NCBI GenBank assembly: GCA_023434855.1
Contig: JAEYSJ010000200.1
Span: 1 to 21,085 of the forward strand
Reading direction: 5' to 3'
Source: Bacillota bacterium
GTDB lineage: Bacteria > Bacillota_C > Negativicutes > JAEYSJ01
Length of the DNA: 21,085 nt
Made by a program: the position numbers and the translations under genes. The first letter of the stretch is position 1; the number at the start of each line of letters is the position of its first letter. Of this stretch, positions 15,075-21,085 are shown in pieces. The notes under the pieces are model-generated. The model was given only the letters and a program-made list of their open reading frames with translations. It ran no database searches and had not been told where the DNA came from.

Positions 15075-15108
15075 AAGACTTGCCTTACGGCAAGTCTTTT
15101 TTATTTTT
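15075..15108 (+). terminator. Terminator of the aminotransferase gene
   Basis: A perfect 10-bp stem AAGACTTGCC/GGCAAGTCTT with a TTAC tetraloop, followed by TTTTATTTTT. The minus strand lacks a comparable T-run, so it helps the convergent panB less. Confidence 0.92.
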
Positions 15109-15109
15109 C

Positions 15110-15964
15110 TTATTCTTTATCCAACAAAGCAAGAAACTCTTTGACGTCTTCATCTTTCATAGTATAAGTATGCTCTCCGTCCACCGGAAATTGAACATTC
15201 CTGACTTCCTCGACATATTGTTTAAATGCATTGGTTATGACTTCGCCAACGCTGGCATATTTCTTAACGAATTTAGGAGTAAAGTTGTCATACATCCCTA
15301 CCATATCGGCGTAAATCAAAAGCTGGCCATGTGTATAAGAACCTGCGCCAATACCCAATATGGAAATACCCGCTCTTTCGGTGATCGCTTTACCAACAGC
15401 GGTGGGGATACCTTCCACCAGAATGCTGAACGCGCCCGCTTCCTCCACTACTTTAGCCTCTTTTACCAGTTTTATGGCACTGCCGGCGTTACGGCCCTGT
15501 GCCTTGTAACCGCCAAGCTGCCCCATAAACTGGGGAGTTAGACCAATATGGCCCATTACTAGAATTCCTGCCTGCTGGATAGCTTTGATTCGTTCGGCAA
15601 TCATTGGCCCGCCCCCTTCCAATTTAATGGCGTCAACCTGGGCTTCTTTGACAAAACGCCCGGCATTACTGATAGCCTGTTCATTGGAAGTCTGGTAAGA
15701 CATATACGGCATATCGCCTACGATAAAGGTATTCGGCGCACCCCGCCGAACTGCCTGGCAATGCCGGATCATATCATCCATAGTAACCGGGAATGTAGTA
15801 TCATACCCTAGACACACCATCCCCAGGGAATCACCCACCAGGATCATGTCTACGCCGGCCTTTTCCTGCATTTTGGCGGTTAGATAATCATAGGCCGTAA
15901 GGTATACTATTTTTTCTCCCTTAGCCACCATTTCATTAAAATCGTTAACAGTTCTTTTCGCCAT
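15110..15964 (-). CDS. panB: 3-methyl-2-oxobutanoate hydroxymethyltransferase (ketopantoate hydroxymethyltransferase)
   Basis: A 284-residue PanB with the full TIM-barrel pattern: IVYLTAYDYLTAKMQEKAGVD, metal-binding LVGDSLGMV and GDMPYMSYQ, the lysine in AIKLEGG, GHIGLTPQF, the glutamate in ILVEGIP, and LGIGAGS. It makes ketopantoate from 2-oxoisovalerate and methylene-tetrahydrofolate, the first committed step to pantothenate and CoA. The usual loop after GIGAG (in Escherichia coli NVTDGQILVMHD) reads SYTHGQLLIYAD, a mild divergence. panC and panD are not adjacent, so it stands alone. ATG 15964 is chosen over an in-frame start at 15973 because GAGGTG lies six bases before it. Confidence 0.92.
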   Translation of the reverse strand: MAKRTVNDFNEMVAKGEKIVYLTAYDYLTAKMQEKAGVDMILVGDSLGMVCLGYDTTFPVTMDDMIRHCQAVRRGAPNTFIVGDMPYMSYQTSNEQAISNAGRFVKEAQVDAIKLEGGGPMIAERIKAIQQAGILVMGHIGLTPQFMGQLGGYKAQGRNAGSAIKLVKEAKVVEEAGAFSILVEGIPTAVGKAITERAGISILGIGAGSYTHGQLLIYADMVGMYDNFTPKFVKKYASVGEVITNAFKQYVEEVRNVQFPVDGEHTYTMKDEDVKEFLALLDKE

Positions 15965-16064
15965 CCAAAGCACCTCATTTAAAATATTTTTTATATAATC
16001 TTTTCAAAGTCTCGTTCCGTGTTTTTCTGCCAAAAATACACCGTCATCAACTTCCTTATACCAT

Positions 16065-16108
16065 TTAAACAGCACATATTTGTTGTCCCTTTCGGTTGTG
16101 CTGTTTAA
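16065..16108. repeat. Perfect 12-bp inverted repeat with 20-base loop
   Basis: TTAAACAGCACA (16065-16076) and TGTGCTGTTTAA (16097-16108) are perfectly complementary, without a T-run on either side. It lies in the 380-base stretch between panB and the lipoprotein gene (15965-16348). That stretch holds only a weak 74-codon minus-strand frame (16004-16228) with no usable ribosome binding site. Confidence 0.55.
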
Positions 16109-16280
16109 CAATAATTGCAGCATACTTAAGCTCACCAATCGTGGCAAGCCTAGCAGGCATAATTCTAGCATCATTGCAAAAACTCCTGCTTTTCTCTGAC
16201 AATTAAATCTGCAACAATTGATTTGCATCCTCGCCGCCTTATCACCCGGACTTTAAATCTACCGGTCATATATTTCTTAA

Positions 16281-16302
16281 TTACATTTAAACAAAAATGT
16301 AA
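16281..16302 (+). promoter_or_regulatory. Inverted repeat upstream of the lipoprotein gene (candidate operator)
   Basis: TTACATTT and AAATGTAA form a perfect 8-bp dyad with a six-base spacer in AT-rich DNA 47 bases before the lipoprotein start codon. The position fits an operator or promoter-overlapping site; no convincing -35/-10 pair was seen. Confidence 0.35.
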
Positions 16303-16348
16303 TAAATAATAATTGTGTCCCAAATAATATCAAGGAGGAGGGACAACA

Positions 16349-16798
16349 ATGAAGAAGAAGATGCAACTCATTCGGACAGCAACTATACTATTGATTAGCA
16401 GCGGTTTAATTCTGGGAGGGTGCACCAACATTAACCCCATCAATCCACCGTCTCCATATTCAGCACTTCCGCCCAGTGGACAATCAAATACGGGACAAGA
16501 CTATACTGTTACATATAACTACCGCGATACCGGCCCCGTACAGCTTTCCGCCAACAATATCGTGTTAAAAGTCGGGCAAAAATTGATCCTTCAACCTGCT
16601 CCGGGGCTTACTAAAAATACCCGTTTTGTCTCATCAGGAGAAAACTTCTGGGGAAACGTAATGAAACAGGAAAGTGACCCCCAGGCAAGCGGAAAAGCGA
16701 TATTCACCGCTATCAAGCCGGGCAAGGGTAAACTGCAGATTATCCCGGATACTGATAAGGTTGACAGAGCAGTTGATTTGTGGGTAACTGTGCAATAA
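16349..16798 (+). CDS. Small secreted lipoprotein of unknown function
   Basis: A 149-residue protein with a type II signal peptide: a basic start MKKKMQLIR, a hydrophobic core and the lipobox LILGGC, with the lipidated cysteine at about residue 25. A proline/serine-rich linker (to about residue 50) leads to a beta-rich domain of about 95 residues (SANNIVLKVGQKLILQPAPG ... GKAIFTAIKPGKGKLQIIPD ... VDLWVTVQ). The spacing of LKVGQKLIL and the AIKPGKGKLQI strand recalls Ig-like folds such as BIG2 or the chagasin-type protease inhibitors, but the match is too weak to name. The ribosome binding site is AAGGAGG. It is followed by its own terminator; the next gene encodes a surface-anchored protease, which makes an inhibitor or partner role an attractive but unproven idea. 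Confidence 0.82.
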   Translation: MKKKMQLIRTATILLISSGLILGGCTNINPINPPSPYSALPPSGQSNTGQDYTVTYNYRDTGPVQLSANNIVLKVGQKLILQPAPGLTKNTRFVSSGENFWGNVMKQESDPQASGKAIFTAIKPGKGKLQIIPDTDKVDRAVDLWVTVQ

Positions 16799-16808
16799 CT
16801 TATTTTCA

Positions 16809-16841
16809 ACTCGCAGGTGTGATACCAGCGAGTCTTTTTTT
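16809..16841 (+). terminator. Terminator after the small lipoprotein
   Basis: ACTCGC-GGT pairs with ACC-GCGAGT (16809-16833, paired bulged A residues), followed by CTTTTTTTG. From here to 17016 I see no gene. Confidence 0.85.
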
Positions 16842-17016
16842 GTTTTTCCGAACTGGACCATACTTCCCGTCCGGACGGTTGCGTATGACACCTTCACACA
16901 CAATGCACCGCCCGGTTCATTGTCAATACCCGGAATACCGGAGAATACAATCTTCTTTCACCAATTATCTTATTTTCTGTCGCTGGAATTCTTGGTTTTC
17001 GCCGGTTAGCTATACC

Positions 17017-17059
17017 TTGTTATTCCCCAAAGTGCCTGGCATAATAATTGCATTATTAT
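17017..17059 (+). promoter_or_regulatory. Promoter of the protease-FHA gene with a palindrome over the -10
   Basis: TTGTTA (17017-17022) and CATAAT (17040-17045) are 17 bases apart. A perfect 19-bp palindrome, ATAATAATTGCATTATTAT (17041-17059), overlaps the -10 box and the start region, an ideal place for a repressor. Its 9-1-9 layout and AT-rich composition resemble Fur/PerR-family boxes, but the bases do not match the canonical box well. Confidence 0.5.
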
Positions 17060-17109
17060 TCGTCAAATTCGGAATAACAAATTTGCTATTGCTTAAAGGG
17101 GGAAAATCT

Positions 17110-18705
17110 ATGAATTTACGACGTACAATTATCGCTGTCTTTATGGGATTCGCCTTACTCCTGTCCGGCTGTGGATCCAATAAAAGCGTGGACAAAACCA
17201 CCCGTATTACCGAATTCACAAAACCAGCGGTGGTGCGGGTCGTTTCCTTCAATGCCGCTGACTACAATTTTGACTCTCAACTGGCACCAATTTTGGGACA
17301 AAACAAATGGACCATCTATGACGGCGGTACAGGTTCAGGAGCGAATATTGCAGAAAACGGGTATATTGTTACGAACGCCCATGTAGTAGAAGCTTCCCAC
17401 CTGTCAGACACCGAAGCAATACAGGCTTTAGACACAAATTTTTTCAAGCAGTTGCGGGATTATTTGTCCCAACGTTATAATCAACAGCAAATTGAAGCCA
17501 TTGTCCGTTATGCAACGAATACAACAAAACGTGGTCAAATGGTGCGCCAAAGCCGCGTTATTTTGCCGGGCGGAGACGTTTATAGTTTTGACATAAAAAC
17601 CTATGGCGCCCCTATCGGGCAGGGTAAAGACGTTGCAATCATAAAAATAGATGCTAAAAACCTGCCCATTGTCATGGTTGATGACACCGACAGTGCCAAA
17701 ACAGCTGATCATATAATGGTTGCCGGTTATCCAGGGGCGGCCGATCTAAATGGGTTTCTTGACGACAAATCACAGCTGGTTTCATCCTATACCAGCGGCA
17801 CTATATCAGCCAAGAAGACAAGTGATAAAGGTCCTGTCCTGCAGATGGACGCCAATATTAATCCCGGCAACTCCGGCGGCCCCGTTTTCAATGATGCCGG
17901 CAAACTGGTAGGCATCGCCACCGCAACATCAAGCGAAGGAATCGGCTGGGCTATCCCCGCCTCCACCATATTGGAATTCGCCCGCCAGGCGAACTCACCA
18001 ATCAATCAACCGGGAGCAATCACCAAGTTATGGCAGGATGGGCTCGAGCTTTACTGGCAGGATAGATATTCAGCCGCCATTCCTAAGCTCGAAGAAGTTC
18101 AACGTCTGTACAGTAAACACTACGGGGTAACGGACTATCTTGCCGGATCCGAGGCTGCTATCACTCAAGGTAAAGATCATGGCAGCGGAACAGGGCTATG
18201 GGTGGCCTTAGCAGTGGTGATCGGCGCAACCGGAATCTGGTTCTGGCGGCGGCGCAGCAGGGTTGTAAGACCGCTTGGTGAAATAATTGTGCGCGAAAAG
18301 CCGGCATTTCCTGATTCTACGGTTATGACTATCCCTGCTGCCGCCACTCTTCAATCCTTACCGCAAAACCACACTAAGCGTGGTTTTGTCAGAGGGCTAA
18401 GTACACCCTTTCAGGATCAGGTATTTGAGGTCGGTGAAGAACCGCTGATTTTCGGCACTGACCCGGCCCGGGCGCAAGTGCTCTACTCTGCCGCAGATAC
18501 ACACCAGACCATAAGCCCGGAACACGCCCTTTTGATATATGATCCGGCAACACATAGCTTTTTATTAGAAGATGGACCTTCAAAAACAGGAACGTTTCTC
18601 AGCAGCGGCGAAAGAGTAAGTGTGTCAACACCGGCCAGGCTGCTTAATCACAACCGCTTCTATCTGGGCAGCCCGGAATTTGTTTTTGAGGTTTATACCG
18701 ATTAA
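17110..18705 (+). CDS. Lipoprotein / trypsin-like serine protease / transmembrane / FHA-domain fusion
   Basis: A 531-residue protein. Residues 1-22 form a lipoprotein signal with lipobox LLLSGC. Residues about 35-290 are an HtrA-like trypsin domain with triad H91 (YIVTNAHVV), D174 (GKDVAIIKID) and S255 (NPGNSGGPVF); there is no PDZ domain. A short helical, TPR-like segment (about 305-355) is followed by a membrane segment at about 361-379 (GLWVALAVVIGATGIWFW) with a strongly basic stop RRRS. Residues about 435-531 form a C-terminal FHA domain (LIFGTDP ... SPEHALLIYD ... LEDGPSKTGTFLSSGERV). The topology would put the protease outside the cytoplasmic membrane and the FHA inside. The phosphothreonine-binding arginine and asparagine of canonical FHA (GR and NGT) are threonines here. 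ATG 17110 has GGGGG seven bases upstream; the frame runs open to 16780, but that part lacks signals. Confidence 0.88.
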   Translation: MNLRRTIIAVFMGFALLLSGCGSNKSVDKTTRITEFTKPAVVRVVSFNAADYNFDSQLAPILGQNKWTIYDGGTGSGANIAENGYIVTNAHVVEASHLSDTEAIQALDTNFFKQLRDYLSQRYNQQQIEAIVRYATNTTKRGQMVRQSRVILPGGDVYSFDIKTYGAPIGQGKDVAIIKIDAKNLPIVMVDDTDSAKTADHIMVAGYPGAADLNGFLDDKSQLVSSYTSGTISAKKTSDKGPVLQMDANINPGNSGGPVFNDAGKLVGIATATSSEGIGWAIPASTILEFARQANSPINQPGAITKLWQDGLELYWQDRYSAAIPKLEEVQRLYSKHYGVTDYLAGSEAAITQGKDHGSGTGLWVALAVVIGATGIWFWRRRSRVVRPLGEIIVREKPAFPDSTVMTIPAAATLQSLPQNHTKRGFVRGLSTPFQDQVFEVGEEPLIFGTDPARAQVLYSAADTHQTISPEHALLIYDPATHSFLLEDGPSKTGTFLSSGERVSVSTPARLLNHNRFYLGSPEFVFEVYTD

Positions 18706-18707
18706 GC

Positions 18708-18783
18708 AAAGTATATAAAAGCAGAATACAATTACTGAATTAATTCTCGCATATCTTAGCATCTGTTGCAGATTATATACTTT
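18708..18783. repeat. 11-bp inverted repeat spanning the gap before the EVE gene
   Basis: AAAGTATATAA (18708-18718) and TTATATACTTT (18773-18783) are perfect complements bracketing almost the whole gap between the protease-FHA and EVE genes. In RNA this could hold the intergenic region in a loop next to the EVE ribosome binding site (AGGAG); the AT-rich composition makes chance possible. Confidence 0.35.
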
Positions 18784-18802
18784 ATAGGAGAGTGACAGCA
18801 TT

Positions 18803-19210
18803 ATGGCTTACTGGCTTGCCAAAACCGAACCGGAAAGTTTTAGCTATGCTGACCTTGAGCGTCTGGGACGTGATCGCTGGAATGGAGTTAAAAATTTTGC
18901 GGCGCTGAAGCATATGCAAAACATGAAACCAGGTGATCTCGTTTTTATCTATCATACAGGCAAGGAGAAGTCTGTAATCGGTGTAGCGGAAGTGGTATCA
19001 CATGCCTATCCTGACCCGAATGAAACCGACAGCCGTCTTATCGTAGTAGATATCGAACCCCGCTACCATTTGGACAAACCTGTAACATTAAGAGAGATTA
19101 AGCTCAACCCTGCTTTTCAAAAATGGGAACTTGTGCGCCAATCCCGGCTTTCAGTTATGCCGGTTATGGAAGAATATTGGCAATTGGTACATTCCTTAGC
19201 CAAGCAATAG
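18803..19210 (+). CDS. EVE domain-containing protein
   Basis: A 135-residue single-domain protein covering the whole EVE fold: YWLAKTEPESFSYADL at the N-terminus, RWNGVKNFAALKHMQNMKPGDLVFIYHTG in the core, and VIGVAEVVSHAYPDP followed by the strand VDIEPRYHLDKPVTLREIK. EVE is a PUA-like fold that binds modified bases in DNA or RNA; bacterial single-domain members are widespread and their cellular role is mostly unclear. No restriction, modification or other defence gene is next to it. The ribosome binding site AGGAG is somewhat distant (12 bases). It is followed by a strong terminator; the upstream gap has no clear promoter, so readthrough from the protease gene is possible. Confidence 0.9.
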   Translation: MAYWLAKTEPESFSYADLERLGRDRWNGVKNFAALKHMQNMKPGDLVFIYHTGKEKSVIGVAEVVSHAYPDPNETDSRLIVVDIEPRYHLDKPVTLREIKLNPAFQKWELVRQSRLSVMPVMEEYWQLVHSLAKQ

Positions 19211-19246
19211 CTACTATAACATCTTTAGCTGACATTCCGGGAAACT

Positions 19247-19297
19247 AAGCCCTGTTTTCACCAGCCCTTGGCAATAGGAAAACAGGGCTTTATTATT
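19247..19297 (+). terminator. Terminator after the EVE gene
   Basis: A 13-bp perfect stem AAGCCCTGTTTTC/GAAAACAGGGCTT followed by TATTATTT. Confidence 0.85.
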
Positions 19298-19355
19298 TAG
19301 GCAAACATCTAATAATAATTTTTATTAATTAAATATATTTTTTTACTAATAGCAC

Positions 19356-19411
19356 TTGACATCTGTTTTTATAACATGTTAATATAATACTGTACTAAAA
19401 AGGTATAGTAT
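19356..19411 (+). promoter_or_regulatory. Promoter and Rrf2-type operator of the regulator gene
   Basis: TTGACA (19356-19361) with TAATAT 18 bases on (19380-19385); TATAAT also overlaps at 19383-19388. A 25-bp dyad at 19387-19411 has left half ATACTGTACT, centre AAAAA and right half GGTATAGTAT. It starts at the -10 and covers the transcription start. The pattern ATAC..-ACT-N5-7-GT-..GTAT is that of IscR-type Rrf2 operators. Its position predicts repression of the regulator's own gene. Confidence 0.7.
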
Positions 19412-19422
19412 AGAGGTGCTTA

Positions 19423-19836
19423 ATGAGAATATCACAGGAAACGGATTATGCAATCAGGGTAGTACTATATTTATCCCAATTAGGGTATGGTGAAATTGTC
19501 GGTGCCAAAACGATTGCCGAACATGAAGCCATCTCATTGCGGTTCCTGTTAAAATTGCTGCGAAAGCTTATAAAAACAGGCATTATTCATTCACATCGCG
19601 GCATAAAAGGCGGCTATTCATTAGCCAAACCGCCGGAAAAAATAAATCTTAAAGAGGTTATTGAAGCAATTGACGGTCCTATATATATTAACCGTTGTTT
19701 ATATGAACCGGAATATTGCAATAAACAATACACCGCTCACTGCAAGGCACATCAGGCATTAAGCAATGTAAACAAACTGCTTGCGGCCGAGTTGGAGCGC
19801 CTAAATTTTCAAAGTATATTAAAACAAGACATATAA
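19423..19836 (+). CDS. Rrf2-family (IscR/NsrR-like) Fe-S transcriptional regulator
   Basis: A 137-residue Rrf2 protein. The N-terminal winged helix (MRISQETDYAIRVVLYLSQL, then AEHEAISLRFLLKLLRKLIKTGII and the wing SHRGIKGGYSLAKPP) is canonical. Three cysteines, C92, C99 and C107 (C-x6-C-x7-C), sit exactly where IscR and NsrR bind an Fe-S cluster, though the spacing is slightly longer than in those proteins. It probably switches DNA binding on cluster state and so could sense O2, NO, redox or Fe-S supply; CO is another possibility given the neighbour. ATG 19423 has GAGG six bases upstream. Operator dyads of the same sequence stand before this gene and before the CODH-fold gene 100 bases downstream, so it very likely controls both. 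Confidence 0.93.
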   Translation: MRISQETDYAIRVVLYLSQLGYGEIVGAKTIAEHEAISLRFLLKLLRKLIKTGIIHSHRGIKGGYSLAKPPEKINLKEVIEAIDGPIYINRCLYEPEYCNKQYTAHCKAHQALSNVNKLLAAELERLNFQSILKQDI

Positions 19837-19863
19837 TTTTGTATAGCTTGTTTTATATATATA

Positions 19864-19890
19864 AATCTGGATAAAACCAGATTTTTTATT
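19864..19890 (+). terminator. Terminator between the Rrf2 and CODH-fold genes
   Basis: A perfect 7-bp stem AATCTGG/CCAGATT with an ATAAAA loop, followed by TTTTATT. It makes the two genes separate transcripts or sets a partial readthrough. Confidence 0.75.
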
Positions 19891-19896
19891 CAATCA

Positions 19897-19919
19897 ATAC
19901 TATACTAAAAAAGTATACT
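19897..19919 (+). promoter_or_regulatory. Second Rrf2-type operator, in front of the CODH-fold gene
   Basis: ATACTATACT, then AAAAA and AGTATACT: nearly the same bases as the operator before the regulator (left half differs at one position). TATACT at 19901-19906 or 19914-19919 could be the -10 box, so the site would block the promoter. The ribosome binding site (AGGAGGAG, 19923-19930) follows directly. Confidence 0.65.
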
Positions 19920-19938
19920 TTTAGGAGGAGATTAATTG

Positions 19939-21085
19939 ATGGTTACCAAAAATTGCGCGGTATGCTCGTCCGCAGACACAACACTTGAAAGTTTTATCAG
20001 TTCACTTAGTGTGGAAACAGCCCACCACCGGGTAGTAAATCAACGCGCCAAATGCAGTTTTGGCCTGCAGGGAATTTGCTGCAAGCTTTGTTCTAACGGA
20101 CCCTGCCGCATTACAACAGAATCCCCGCGGGGAGTTTGCGGCGCCAACGCCGACACCATTGTGGGACGGAATTTTCTACGCGCGGTAGCGGCCGGAGCCG
20201 GTTGCTATATTCATGTTCTTGAAAATGCTGCCCGGACATTGAAGGAACTTTCCCTTAAAAAAGGGCAGCTAAAAGGTGAGGCGGCATTGGACCGCTTAGT
20301 AGAATTACTGGGAATTGATGAGCCCGATTTGCATCAGAAAGGTGTGCTTGTTGCCGATAAGATACTGGCTGATTTATATAAACCACGCTTTGAGAAGATG
20401 GAACTGGTGGAAAAACTGGCCTATAAACCACGCTTTGATGTTTGGAAGAAACTTGATATATTGCCTGGTGGAGCCAAATCGGAAGTGTTCGACGGCATTG
20501 TAAAAACCTCTACGAATCTTGGCAGTGATCCGGTAAATATGCTTTTGCACGCCCTCAGCCTCGGTATTTCAACAGGATTGTATGGACTTGCCCTGACTAA
20601 TCTGGTAAATGACGTTATTCTCGGAGAACCAACAATCCGCATTGCGCCGGTTGGTTTTAGAGTAATTGATGAAGGATATATCAATATTATGATAACAGGA
20701 CACCAACATGCAATTTTCGCCCATTTGCAGGACCGCCTTATTGAAAAGGACGTACATACGAGAGCACAAGCTGCAGGCGCAAAGGGTTTTCGCCTGGTAG
20801 GATGCACCTGCGTAGGTCAAGACTTGCAGCTGCGTGGTGAGCATTGTCAGCAAGTATTTTCAGGGCATGCCGGCAATAACTTTACCAGTGAAGCCGTAAT
20901 TGCAACAGGCGGCGTAGATCTTATCATTTCAGAATTCAATTGCACATTGCCCGGAATCGAATCAATTGCCGATAAAATGCAAGTGAAAATGATTTGCCTT
21001 GATGACATAGCCAAACAGGCAAGTGCCGATCTTTTATCATATAGTTTTGAAAATCGCGAAAAAATTTCAGAACGCATTATTAACG
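19939..21085 (+). CDS. Carbon monoxide dehydrogenase-fold protein (CooS-like, divergent), 3' end cut by window edge
   Basis: The frame is open from ATG 19939 to the edge (382 residues; family about 630). The N-terminus carries the CooS D- and B-cluster cysteines with correct spacing: C39 and C47, then C48, C51, C56 and C67 (CSFGLQGICCKLCSNGPCRI). C-cluster ligand positions are partly recognisable: H255 in TGHQHAIF, C291 in VGCTCVGQD and C335 in ISEFNCTLPG. Usual CooS reads about GHNP, CCTGNE and VDVQCIMP there, so the active-site surroundings are divergent. Typical CooS oxidises CO to CO2 with a Ni-Fe-S C-cluster. The divergence recalls the atypical CooS-V type of Carboxydothermus, for which a Ni-free cluster with hybrid-cluster-protein-like chemistry has been described. 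Function is therefore open: CO oxidation, or reduction of hydroxylamine or a similar substrate. The remaining C-cluster cysteines lie beyond the edge. The gene is preceded by an Rrf2-type operator and AGGAGGAG eight bases upstream. Confidence 0.87.
   Translation, partial: MVTKNCAVCSSADTTLESFISSLSVETAHHRVVNQRAKCSFGLQGICCKLCSNGPCRITTESPRGVCGANADTIVGRNFLRAVAAGAGCYIHVLENAARTLKELSLKKGQLKGEAALDRLVELLGIDEPDLHQKGVLVADKILADLYKPRFEKMELVEKLAYKPRFDVWKKLDILPGGAKSEVFDGIVKTSTNLGSDPVNMLLHALSLGISTGLYGLALTNLVNDVILGEPTIRIAPVGFRVIDEGYINIMITGHQHAIFAHLQDRLIEKDVHTRAQAAGAKGFRLVGCTCVGQDLQLRGEHCQQVFSGHAGNNFTSEAVIATGGVDLIISEFNCTLPGIESIADKMQVKMICLDDIAKQASADLLSYSFENREKISERIIN

Noticed and set aside
16004..16228. 74-codon minus-strand open frame
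   Set aside because: GAGG abuts the ATG with no spacing, composition is not gene-like, and a perfect hairpin crosses it; kept only as a remark.
16780..17109. N-terminal extension of the protease-FHA frame by 110 codons
   Set aside because: It would overlap the lipoprotein stop and a terminator, and would bury the lipoprotein signal that starts at 17110.
18803..19210. EVE gene as part of a defence island
   Set aside because: No restriction, methylase, toxin or other defence gene is adjacent; the neighbours are a protease-FHA protein and an Fe-S regulator.

Overview
The window looks like chromosome of an anaerobic, diderm, spore-forming Firmicute of the Negativicutes (Sporomusa/Pelosinus-like). 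This is inferred from gene content (CODH-fold protein, 2-hydroxycarboxylate transporter with a CitA/DcuS-type two-component system, XdhC, lipoproteins), strong AGGAGG-type ribosome binding sites with several TTG/GTG starts, and moderate GC content. No tRNA, rRNA, CRISPR array, insertion sequence or prophage gene was seen.

Layout. 1-810 (-): 5' part of a PAS/HD-GYP c-di-GMP phosphodiesterase-like gene running off the left edge. 811-1742: long stretch without a convincing protein gene, holding nested inverted repeats, a minus-strand terminator and degenerate tandem repeats; a structured RNA or long leader is possible. 1743-2147 (-): PaaI-type thioesterase. 2375-4870 (-): FAD oxidoreductase plus MFS transporter operon, divergent from a LysR regulator (4981-5862, +).

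5980-11132 (-): malate/citrate module. A sensor kinase and response regulator overlap and end at a strong terminator; beyond it lie malic enzyme and a 2-HCT-family Na+/carboxylate symporter. The likely logic is outside malate (or citrate) -> kinase -> regulator -> uptake plus oxidative decarboxylation to pyruvate. 11415-11672 (+) is a small unknown gene. 11746-13414 (-): xdhC (molybdoenzyme maturation) with an unknown membrane-anchored protein. 13872-15065 (+): class I aminotransferase. 15110-15964 (-): panB.

16349-18705 (+): a small lipoprotein, then an unusual lipoprotein-protease-transmembrane-FHA fusion. 18803-19210 (+): EVE-domain protein. 19423-21085 (+): an Rrf2-family regulator with three cysteines placed for an Fe-S cluster, followed by a CODH-fold gene (CooS-like, cut by the right edge). 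The two genes carry near-identical operator dyads. The CODH-fold protein has divergent C-cluster motifs, so it may not be an ordinary CO dehydrogenase. This pair is the most interesting system in the window.
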